A stretch of DNA of 64,000 nt, from contig NZ_CP077311.1 in NCBI RefSeq assembly GCF_019048265.1, forward strand, positions 916,501 through 980,500. Direction: 5' to 3'. This document shows positions 1-6,133 of the stretch, piece by piece; the stretch's first letter is position 1; each line of letters starts with the position of its first letter. This DNA is from Aeromonas sp. FDAARGOS 1405 (lineage in GTDB: Bacteria > Pseudomonadota > Gammaproteobacteria > Enterobacterales > Aeromonadaceae). The position numbers and the translations under genes are program-made. The notes under the pieces were generated by a model. That model ran no database searches. It was given only the letters and a program-made list of their open reading frames with translations, and was not told the DNA's origin.

Positions 1-143
1 ACACCGAGCACCGCCAGCGTCATCAGGGAGGCGAGCGGATTTCGCCACAGCTCCCCGAGACTGGCAAACGCCTGCCGCACGTGGTCAACCCCGTACATCA
101 TCAGACGACGCAGCGGTGGTTGTTTATGACGAACAATAGCCAT
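1..143 (-). CDS. ftsX: Cell division protein FtsX, N-terminal fragment (runs off the window)
   Basis: Only the first 47 codons are present; the rest lies beyond base 1. The visible start, [15 protein letters not shown], followed by a basic segment and the beginning of a hydrophobic stretch (PLASLMTLAVLG), fits the cytoplasmic N-terminus and first membrane helix of FtsX. FtsX is the membrane partner of the ATPase FtsE and couples ATP hydrolysis to activation of septal murein hydrolases. Its ATG overlaps the TGA of ftsE by one base (TGATG), so translation is probably coupled. The order ftsY-ftsE-ftsX is conserved in gamma-proteobacteria, which makes the call firm despite the truncation. Confidence 0.9.
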   Translation of the reverse strand, partial: MAIVRHKQPPLRRLMMYGVDHVRQAFASLGELWRNPLASLMTLAVLG

Positions 144-811
144 CAGAGCTCCTCCCCGGCCGAATACATGCGACCCGCCTTGAGGGTTAGAGTGCGATAG
201 CGCATGCGGGCGATCAGCCCCAGATCGTGGGTAGCAATCAGTACAGAGACCCCAAAATTGTTGAACTCCTGAAATAGCCGCATGATATCCATGGAGAGCT
301 GGGGGTCCAGGTTGCCGGTCGGTTCATCCGCCAGCAGCAGCGGCGGCTTGTTGACGATGGCACGGGCGATGCCTACCCGCTGCTGTTCACCACCGGAGAG
401 CATCCGCGGCTGGTAACGCTCCTTGCCTAGCAGCCCCACCTTGTCCAGCGCCGCCGCCACGCGCTTGTTGATATCGGCGTGGCAGTAGCCATCGATCACC
501 AGCGGCAGCGCCACGTTGTCAAACACAGTGCGATCCATCAACAGCCGGTGATCCTGGAAGATCATCCCGATCTGGCGGCGCACATAGGGGATCTGGCTAC
601 GCTGGATATGGCTGACATCGTCGCCATGAAAGAAGACGCGACCATCGGTCGGTCGCTCCATCACGCTGATCAGTTTGAGGAGGGTACTCTTGCCCGCTCC
701 CGAGTGTCCGGTCAGAAAGGCCATCTCTCCCTTGCGCAGGTGAAAGCTGACCTTCTGCAGCGCCTGATGGCCGCCGCTGTATACCTTGCTGACCTTGTCA
801 AAACGAATCAT
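143..811 (-). CDS. ftsE: Cell division ATP-binding protein FtsE
   Basis: ABC-type ATPase of the FtsEX divisome complex, acting on the cytoplasmic face of the inner membrane. The 222 residues are the usual FtsE length. Walker A (GHSGAGKST) lies at about residues 35-43, the ABC signature LSGGEQQR at about 138-145 and Walker B with the D-loop ([13 protein letters not shown]) at about 158-170. All ATPase motifs are intact. The gene lies 51 bases after ftsY and overlaps ftsX by one base, the standard ftsY-ftsE-ftsX operon. Confidence 0.97.
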   Translation of the reverse strand: MIRFDKVSKVYSGGHQALQKVSFHLRKGEMAFLTGHSGAGKSTLLKLISVMERPTDGRVFFHGDDVSHIQRSQIPYVRRQIGMIFQDHRLLMDRTVFDNVALPLVIDGYCHADINKRVAAALDKVGLLGKERYQPRMLSGGEQQRVGIARAIVNKPPLLLADEPTGNLDPQLSMDIMRLFQEFNNFGVSVLIATHDLGLIARMRYRTLTLKAGRMYSAGEEL

Positions 812-862
812 AACGGTTCCCTGACATTGACAAACCCCGACCGAAGTCGGGGCATGGGGTGT

Positions 863-2584
863 TTACTCATCGCGACTAAACAGGGCCTCGATAAAGTCAT
901 TGGCGACAAAGGGACGCAAATCATCGATCCCCTCGCCCACCCCGATATAGCGGATCGGGATCTGGAACTTGTCGGCCACCGCGAAGATGACACCGCCTTT
1001 GGCCGTGCCATCCAGCTTGGTCAGGGTGATGCCGGTCAGGCCTACCGCCTCGCTGAACAGCTTGGCCTGGCTCAGGGCGTTCTGGCCGGTGCCAGCATCC
1101 AGAGTCAACATGATCTCGTGGGGTGCCTCTTCATCCAGCTTCTTCATCACCCGCACTACCTTCTTGAGCTCCTCCATCAGGTTGCTCTTGTTCTGCAGGC
1201 GACCGGCAGTATCGGCGATCAGCACATCAGCCCCGCGGGAACGGGCAGCCTCGATGGCGTCATAAATGACGGAAGCGGAGTCGGCACCGGTATGCTGGGC
1301 AATCACCGGAATGTTATTGCGCTGACCCCACACCTGCAGCTGCTCGACCGCAGCGGCGCGGAAGGTATCGCCAGCTGCCAGCATCACACTCTTGCCTTCA
1401 GCCTGGAACTGCTTGGCCAGCTTGCCGATGGTGGTGGTCTTGCCGACGCCATTAACGCCGACCATCAGGATCACGTAAGGCTTCTTGCTGGTGTCGATCA
1501 CCAGCGGCTGCTCGACTTTGGCCAGCATCTCGCCCATGTCCTGCTTGAGCAAACCGTAGAGCACCTCGGCATCCTTCAACTGCTTGCGATCCGCGTGCTG
1601 CACCAGCCCCTCGATGATGCGGGTGGTGGTGTCGACGCCGAGATCGGCGGTCAACAGCTGGGTCTCCAGCTCTTCAAACAGCTCATCATCGATCTTCTTG
1701 CCACGGAACAGGCCGAAGAAACCGGATCCGATATTCTCCTTGGTGCGCACCAGACTGCGCTTGAGGCGAGCAAAGAAGCCCTCCCGCTGCGGCTTGTCCT
1801 GGGTGTCATCGTCCACCTTGGCGGCCAGCGGCAGAGCGGCCAAGGCAGCAGCCTCAGCCTCCATCGCGGCGACCAGGCGCATATCTTCCGCTCGCTGGGC
1901 CTCTTTGGCGATACGGGCTTCTTCCGCAGCCTGAGCTTCGGCAACGATGCGAGCCTCCTCCGCAGCGCGAGCTTCGGCAGCAACACGAGCCTCTTCCGCA
2001 GCGCGAGCTTCGGCAGCAATACGAGCCTCTTCCGCAGCGCGAGCTTCGGCAGCAATACGAGCCCCTTCCGCAGCACGAGCTTCAGCGGCAATGCGAGCCT
2101 CTTCCGCGGCGCGAGCTTCGGCAGCCATGCGAGCCTCTTCCGCAGCGCGAGCTTCGGCAGCCATGCGAGCCTCTTGCGCAGCACGAGCTTCGGCAGCAAT
2201 GCGAGCCTCTTCGGCTGCCTTGACCTCTGCGGTGACACGAACTGCTTCAGCGGCTTGCGCCTCTGCGGCGGCACGCTCCTCCTCAGCCATCAGGGATTCG
2301 TTGACGATCACCGGCTCCAGATCGGAGGCGCACTCCTCCACCACCAGCGGGCCGTGGTCGTCCAGCTCGGTCGGCAGGCAGCAATCATCTTGCAAAACGG
2401 GATTCTGTGCGCTGGCAGGCACTTCGGGGGCAACAGCCGGCGTACTATCGGAAACAGGAGCGGGGGTAGCAGTGACCTCAGGCCCAGCGGTAATCGGGGT
2501 GGCTTGGGGTGTCTGTGGTTGGACAGCCTCAGCCTCTTCTTTCTTGCGGCCGAAACCCAGCCAGGAAAACAAACCTTTTGCCAT
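863..2584 (-). CDS. ftsY: Signal recognition particle receptor FtsY
   Basis: SRP-receptor GTPase that docks ribosome-SRP complexes at the inner membrane. The 573 residues comprise an N-terminal membrane-targeting start (MAKGLFSWLGFGRKK), a long acidic A domain, and the C-terminal NG GTPase: P-loop GVNGVGKTT near residue 375, DTFRAAAVEQL shortly after, DTAGR near 460 and TKLDGTAKGG near 525. All GTPase motifs look intact. The A domain is expanded by about ten 12-residue repeats of the AAEEARIAAEAR type (described separately), making the protein longer than E. coli FtsY (about 497 residues). First gene of ftsY-ftsE-ftsX and divergent from rsmD. Confidence 0.97.
   Translation of the reverse strand: MAKGLFSWLGFGRKKEEAEAVQPQTPQATPITAGPEVTATPAPVSDSTPAVAPEVPASAQNPVLQDDCCLPTELDDHGPLVVEECASDLEPVIVNESLMAEEERAAAEAQAAEAVRVTAEVKAAEEARIAAEARAAQEARMAAEARAAEEARMAAEARAAEEARIAAEARAAEGARIAAEARAAEEARIAAEARAAEEARVAAEARAAEEARIVAEAQAAEEARIAKEAQRAEDMRLVAAMEAEAAALAALPLAAKVDDDTQDKPQREGFFARLKRSLVRTKENIGSGFFGLFRGKKIDDELFEELETQLLTADLGVDTTTRIIEGLVQHADRKQLKDAEVLYGLLKQDMGEMLAKVEQPLVIDTSKKPYVILMVGVNGVGKTTTIGKLAKQFQAEGKSVMLAAGDTFRAAAVEQLQVWGQRNNIPVIAQHTGADSASVIYDAIEAARSRGADVLIADTAGRLQNKSNLMEELKKVVRVMKKLDEEAPHEIMLTLDAGTGQNALSQAKLFSEAVGLTGITLTKLDGTAKGGVIFAVADKFQIPIRYIGVGEGIDDLRPFVANDFIEALFSRDE
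1912..2225 (-). repeat. 36-bp tandem repeats in the ftsY A domain
   Basis: About ten imperfect 36-base units encode 12-residue repeats of the pattern AAEEAR(I/M/V)AAEAR. Unit boundaries are clear because the Glu-Ala-Arg codons recur while third positions and the Ile/Met/Val residue drift. The reading frame is unbroken. The protein product should be a long, highly charged alpha-helix linking the membrane-binding N-terminus to the NG GTPase. Copy number probably varies between strains by slippage or unequal recombination. Confidence 0.85.
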
Positions 2585-2694
2585 CTAAAAATACTCACAT
2601 CAAAGGCTGACTGCTAAGATAGCCGTCCCTTGGCGGGTCGGCATAAAAATGAACCGCCTTATACTACCACTTTATTTTCTGACGATGAAACGCG

Positions 2695-3324
2695 ATGCCC
2701 AGAGTGAAATCCAGCCGTAGCAACCCGAGCAAGAGTCCCGCCCCGCAAGGAAAATCGGGCTTTGTAAGAATCATCAGCGGCCAGTGGCGAGGCCGCAAAT
2801 TGCCGGTCAAGGATGTGGAAGGGCTCAGACCCACCACGGATCGCGTCAAGGAGACCATCTTCAACTGGCTGGCTCCCCATATACGCGGCACCCGCTGCCT
2901 CGACCTGTTTGCCGGTAGTGGCGGGTTGGGACTGGAGGCGCTGTCGCGCTATGCCGAGCAGGTGACCCTGATCGAGATGGACAAAGGGGCCGCTGATCAG
3001 ATCAAGAAGAATCTGACCGCCCTCGGTAGTAATCAGGGTCAGGTGATCCAGTCAGATGCAGTGAGCTGGCTGCAAGGCCCAGCCACGCCGTTTGATCTGG
3101 TGTTCCTCGATCCGCCGTTTCGCCGCGAGCTGCTGCCGCAAGTGTGCGAACTGCTGGAGCAGCGCGGCTGGCTGGCACCGGACGCCCTGATCTATCTGGA
3201 GCGGGAAAAAGAGATGGCCGATCTGACGCTGCCCGCCAGCTGGCAACTACTCAAGGACAAACGGGCAGGTCAAGTCTGCTACCAACTCTATCTACGGGAG
3301 GTAAACAATGAAGCGAGTCTTTAA
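2695..3324 (+). CDS. rsmD: 16S rRNA (guanine(966)-N2)-methyltransferase RsmD
   Basis: Methylates N2 of G966 in 16S rRNA using S-adenosylmethionine. The 209-residue protein has the family start FVRIISGQWRGRKLPV, the TTDRVKETIFNWL segment, the SAM-binding motif DLFAGSGGLGLEAL and the catalytic motif as DPPF (LVFLDPPF), the usual RsmD form of NPPY. It is divergent from ftsY with 110 bases between, as in many gamma-proteobacteria. The ATG lies after a weak ribosome-binding site. Its last 17 bases overlap the start of the DUF1145 gene, implying a two-gene transcript. Confidence 0.95.
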   Translation: MPRVKSSRSNPSKSPAPQGKSGFVRIISGQWRGRKLPVKDVEGLRPTTDRVKETIFNWLAPHIRGTRCLDLFAGSGGLGLEALSRYAEQVTLIEMDKGAADQIKKNLTALGSNQGQVIQSDAVSWLQGPATPFDLVFLDPPFRRELLPQVCELLEQRGWLAPDALIYLEREKEMADLTLPASWQLLKDKRAGQVCYQLYLREVNNEASL

Positions 3325-3619
3325 TCTGTTGGCGATGGGGCTGATACTGTTCTTCTGGTTTGGCGTACTGGTGAGCCTGATTGCCCCGCTACCCGGCAAA
3401 CTCAACGGCTTTCTGCCGGTCTGTGGCGTGATTGTCGCCCTGCTGCACTGGCTGCAGGCCAGCATGATCAAGGCAGCTTGCAAACGCTACTTCGAGGTCA
3501 CCAAGACCGAGTTTGTCACTGTGCTGATATTTGGCGTGTTTGGCATGGTCGACATTCGTCAGCGCCTGCAAGAGATCGTCAACGCCGCCCAGCGCGGCAA
3601 TCTCTCGGGCAAACCATAA
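3308..3619 (+). CDS. DUF1145 family membrane protein (YhhL-like)
   Basis: A 103-residue protein with two or three predicted membrane segments (about residues 5-27, 35-53 and a weaker one near 70-80) and a charged C-terminus. It matches the small YhhL/DUF1145 proteins that follow rsmD in enteric and related bacteria; their function is unknown. Its start lies inside rsmD (17-base overlap), so it is probably translated from the same mRNA. The stop codon at 3617-3619 lies right at the 3' end of the convergent csrB terminator, so the two transcripts meet tail to tail. Confidence 0.85.
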   Translation: MKRVFNLLAMGLILFFWFGVLVSLIAPLPGKLNGFLPVCGVIVALLHWLQASMIKAACKRYFEVTKTEFVTVLIFGVFGMVDIRQRLQEIVNAAQRGNLSGKP

Positions 3620-3648
3620 AAGAAAAGGGGACGGCGGTAGCCGTCCCC
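3616..3648 (-). terminator. Rho-independent terminator of csrB
   Basis: On the minus strand GGGGACGG, a six-base loop and CCGTCCCC (3627-3648) are followed by TTTTCTTTT. The U-tract exists only in the minus direction, so it terminates csrB and not the DUF1145 gene. Confidence 0.9.
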
Positions 3649-4118
3649 TAGAGTCGTGTCGTCCTGTCCTTAGAACTGCAATGCTCCCTGCAATCCCTGA
3701 CTTTATCCTAATCCTTTGGAATATCCCCTTTCCAATCCGTTGGCATGTCCTGCGGCGTTCCTGGCCTGGCAATTCATCCTGAACTGCTTCACTGTCTCCA
3801 TCCTGGAGGTGTCCATTACCACGTCCTGTGGGGGTCCTTGCGTCTTCCTGACAGATAACCATCCGGGTTATCTCACTTCATCCTGAAGTATTCCTCTCGC
3901 ATCCGGCGAGGTCCTGTTCATCCTGAAGAACGAGGTTCCGTTCGTTCTGCTCTCATCCCGAGAGTGTCCTGCCGCGTCCTGCGGTGTTCCTTATTCATCC
4001 GTGGCGATAATCATCCTGATTATCGAGCTCATCCTGAGGTGTCCCTTGTCCACATCCTGCGGACTATTCCATCTTTATGCGCTGCCCTGCATCCTGCCGG
4101 ACCAGCTCCGTCCTTGTG
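3619..4118 (-). ncRNA. csrB: CsrB-type small regulatory RNA (CsrA/RsmA sponge)
   Basis: Read on the minus strand, this stretch of about 500 nt consists almost entirely of short hairpins whose loops carry AGGA, CGGA or GGGA, separated by linkers such as AGGACA or GGAACA. By hand count there are nearly forty GGA triplets. Clear examples in plus-strand coordinates are: 7-bp stem with loop complement atcct at 4006-4024, 7-bp stem at 3854-3872, 5-bp stems at 3875-3889, 3896-3910 and 3950-3964, and 4-bp stems at 3796-3808, 3819-3831 and 3972-3984. That is the architecture of CsrB (E. coli 369 nt, 18 CAGGAUG-type sites), which sequesters the translational regulator CsrA. A perfect minus-strand terminator and a promoter at the correct end frame it. 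No long ORF here has coding features. The start is predicted from the promoter, so the 5' end is uncertain by a few bases. Confidence 0.93.
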
Positions 4119-4124
4119 AGACCC

Positions 4125-4152
4125 ATAGTAAGGAAATGCGCACCCCGAACAA
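4125..4152 (-). promoter_or_regulatory. Predicted sigma-70 promoter of csrB
   Basis: Minus-strand -35 TTGTTC (4147-4152) and -10 TACTAT (4125-4130) are separated by 16 bases. This predicts transcription starting near 4118, a few bases before the first GGA motif (ACAAGGACGG). Position and direction fit csrB exactly. Confidence 0.7.
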
Positions 4153-4222
4153 GGGCCATCCGATGATAAAGATCTGATGCCGCTCCCATTTCAAAAAACA
4201 AACTTAAAAACTAACCCTTCAA

Positions 4223-4235
4223 TATCAGCAAGTTA
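4223..4235. promoter_or_regulatory. IHF-like binding site between csrB promoter and UvrY box
   Basis: TATCAGCAAGTTA matches the IHF consensus WATCARNNNNTTR at every fixed position and lies in an AT-rich stretch. IHF is known to bend DNA between the distal UvrY/GacA site and the promoter of csrB- and rsmZ-type genes, and this site lies in just that interval. A consensus match alone is weak evidence. Confidence 0.5.
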
Positions 4236-4298
4236 ATTAGTTTCACAGGAAAGCTCGATCATTCTGGCATGGCTTCGCGTACGGTTCAAAGCGCCAGC

Positions 4299-4329
4299 CT
4301 CTTACAGTGGCTATGGCAGATCTCTTACA
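4299..4329 (-). promoter_or_regulatory. UvrY/GacA (SirA/VarA)-type upstream activating site for csrB
   Basis: On the minus strand TGTAAGAGATCTGCCATA (4312-4329) matches 14 of 18 bases of the palindromic UvrY/GacA box TGTAAGAGATCTCTTACA. A second half-site TGTAAGAG lies at 4299-4306. The box is centred about 200 bases upstream of the predicted csrB start, the long distance typical of CsrB-family promoters activated by the BarA/UvrY two-component system. Confidence 0.7.
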
Positions 4330-4422
4330 CGGGATTCGCCCCCAAAAACGGGGCAGGAAAACGGTTCAATCCTGTCGTTAAGACTTAAAAATTAGTTGAA
4401 TAAATATGCTTAAAAAAACAGC

Positions 4423-4452
4423 AAAAAAAGAGCCGAGACCAGGCTCGACTCT
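4423..4452 (-). terminator. Terminator of the WYL regulator gene
   Basis: An imperfect stem (GAG.CGAG at 4430-4437 with CTCG.CTC at 4444-4451) is followed on the minus strand by a run of seven T, just past the stop codon of the WYL gene. Confidence 0.75.
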
Positions 4453-4470
4453 TCACATGCAATTTCTTAA

Positions 4471-5457
4471 TCAGCTCAAGCGGTTGGCCGGATTGAGATA
4501 GGCCTTGCGCAGCGATTCCGGCGCCAGCACCTCCAGTTCACCGCTGATATTGTTCAACCAGCTGCGAAACTCCGGGGTGTCCTGCACTTCGGTCTCCACC
4601 ACCACGCTGCGCTTGTCATAGCGGGTCATGCGCGGATTGTTGCCGGGGATCTGGTTATCCAGCAGCGACTGGCTGTTAGCATCGATCCGGCCGACGAAAC
4701 GGATCGGGCCGCTCACATCCTGATAACCCTGATCTCGGATCAGCTTCTGAATATTGAAATCCTTCGGCTGGGTGGCGCTGAAGTTGGTCAGCTCCACATT
4801 CTTGATATGGTCAAACGGGATGCCGTAGACCTTGGGATCCAGCTCTGAGAGAGTGCAGAGCAGGATCGGACCGTCCGGCTGATTGAGAATGCCGAGCGGG
4901 TTGATACGGTCGTAGCAGAGCCACACGGTGCGCTCTTTGATCACGCGCTGGATCTCGGCACTGAACTTGCGACCACGCCAGAGCGCATCGCGGATCAAGG
5001 TGCTGCGGCGGATCTCCGGGTTGCCGGCAAACGGACGCGGTGACTGGTGGACACTCTCCAGCCAGCGTTCGGCCAGTTCGCTCTGGCTGTCGCGGATCAC
5101 CTGACTCGCTTTGTCGACCAGCGGGTTCAATTCGGTCAATACACTCGCCGGTAACAGTTGGCTCGCCTGATCACTCCAGGTTTTCAGGGCCACTGCCAGC
5201 GAGAGGGGCATGATATTGGCAAAGTCATTGAGGCCGTGGCGCTCGAAGCACCAGCCATGGGGTTTACTGCGCTCGTCCGAGGTGAGGTCGAACAGTCCCA
5301 TGCCGGACATCTCCTCCAGGTCCCGTTGCACGGTACGCAGACTGACGTGGATGCCTTCCTCTTCCAGTTTTACCTGAAGTTGGCTGGCGGTCAGCTTGTA
5401 AGGGCGGTGCGGGATGCAACGCGCCAAGGTCAGTTGTCGTAACAGCTTCTTACTCAT
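4471..5457 (-). CDS. WYL-domain transcriptional regulator
   Basis: A DeoR/WYL-type regulator of 328 residues. The N-terminus is a winged helix (SKKLLRQLTLARCI ... LRTVQRDLEEMSGMGLFDL, about residues 1-65). A middle helical region is followed by a WYL-type sensor domain (about 150-235, including the PILLCTLSELDPKVYGIPFDHIK stretch) and a C-terminal extension. ATG at 5457 is preferred over the GTG at 5472 because GAAGG lies eight bases before it. WYL proteins often sense ssDNA or other ligands and control DNA-damage or defence genes, but no defence gene is adjacent. The upstream region carries three overlapping palindromes (5497-5548), suggesting autoregulation. Confidence 0.85.
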   Translation of the reverse strand: MSKKLLRQLTLARCIPHRPYKLTASQLQVKLEEEGIHVSLRTVQRDLEEMSGMGLFDLTSDERSKPHGWCFERHGLNDFANIMPLSLAVALKTWSDQASQLLPASVLTELNPLVDKASQVIRDSQSELAERWLESVHQSPRPFAGNPEIRRSTLIRDALWRGRKFSAEIQRVIKERTVWLCYDRINPLGILNQPDGPILLCTLSELDPKVYGIPFDHIKNVELTNFSATQPKDFNIQKLIRDQGYQDVSGPIRFVGRIDANSQSLLDNQIPGNNPRMTRYDKRSVVVETEVQDTPEFRSWLNNISGELEVLAPESLRKAYLNPANRLS

Positions 5458-5496
5458 GGTGCATGCCTTCACTGGTTTAGCGTTGATCGTATCCTA

Positions 5497-5548
5497 GTCG
5501 CAACTTGCGACAGTCTATGTCGCAAGTTTTGCGGCGACAACTGTCGCC
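5497..5548. promoter_or_regulatory. Cluster of TGTCGC(AA) inverted repeats, probable WYL operator
   Basis: GTCGCAA-c-TTGCGAC at 5497-5511 is a perfect 7-1-7 palindrome. A second dyad, TGTCGC...GCGACA, spans 5518-5539. GGCGACA-ac-TGTCGCC at 5533-5548 is a perfect 7-2-7 palindrome. The shared half-site is TGTCGC(AA). The cluster starts 40 bases upstream of the WYL gene start, where an autoregulatory operator would lie. Confidence 0.6.
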
Positions 5549-5716
5549 ATTTTCATACAAAGCAACTCATGTACATGATTTATAATATAAAAATCACTTA
5601 GCACGGCAAACTTAACACTTTAAGACAAGCTAACCATCACGAAGAAAACTAAGTGGAGAGGCAGGCTAACATCAAGGGGAATAGGATTTTTCTGAATCTG
5701 TTCTTTTGAAATAGCC

Positions 5717-5738
5717 GGAGGGAGGCAATCCTCCCTCC
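5717..5738 (-). terminator. Hairpin after sirB2 (probable terminator)
   Basis: Perfect 9-bp stem GGAGGGAGG/CCTCCCTCC with a four-base loop directly after the sirB2 stop. The minus-strand T-tract is poor (GGCTATTTC), so termination is probable rather than certain. From here to the WYL operators (5549-5716) I see only AT-rich sequence without a gene. Confidence 0.55.
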
Positions 5739-5746
5739 AAGCTCAA

Positions 5747-6133
5747 TCACATCAGCCACGACCAGGCTGACTTGGTGATGGCCGCACCGACCATGTAGCC
5801 AAACACCGCCAGCGCCGCCACACCGGCCACCAGCTTCTGACCGCGGGCCGGGCGCTTGAGTGCCATGACACCCAGACCGATATAGAGCACCAGTGCCATC
5901 AGCTTGGCCATCAGCCAGGGTTGTTGACCCGGGCTCAACTGCAAGGCCACCGCCAGCAACACACCAAACAGCAGCAGGAAGGTGTCGTTGATATGAGGCA
6001 GGATCTTCAGCCACTTCTGCTGCAACCGATCGCTGCCGGCCAGCGCCAGACTCCAGCGATAGATAAAGAGCAGCAGACTGACCAGCGCCAGCGTCATATG
6101 CAGGTGTTTGAACATGGGATAATAGGCAATCAT
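5747..6133 (-). CDS. SirB2 family integral membrane protein
   Basis: A 128-residue protein with four hydrophobic segments (about residues 10-28, 47-66, 74-91 and 101-120) and little else, as in the SirB2/YchQ family of unknown function. The start MIAYYPMFKHLHMTLAL matches the family N-terminus. Its ATG overlaps the stop of kefB as ATGA, so it is translationally coupled and last in a kefG-kefB-sirB2 operon. A link to potassium or proton efflux is suggested by position only. Confidence 0.8.
   Translation of the reverse strand: MIAYYPMFKHLHMTLALVSLLLFIYRWSLALAGSDRLQQKWLKILPHINDTFLLLFGVLLAVALQLSPGQQPWLMAKLMALVLYIGLGVMALKRPARGQKLVAGVAALAVFGYMVGAAITKSAWSWLM

Noticed and set aside
479..2617. A 712-codon plus-strand ORF across ftsE/ftsY
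   Set aside because: It is antisense to ftsY, arises from the repeat codons, and has no family-like sequence.
3389..3862. Minus- and plus-strand ORFs inside 3389-3862
   Set aside because: They run through csrB and the DUF1145 gene. The hairpin repeats explain the sequence; the predicted proteins are not protein-like.
4471..5457. Defence island around the WYL regulator
   Set aside because: No nuclease, methylase, BREX, CBASS or other defence gene was found within this window.
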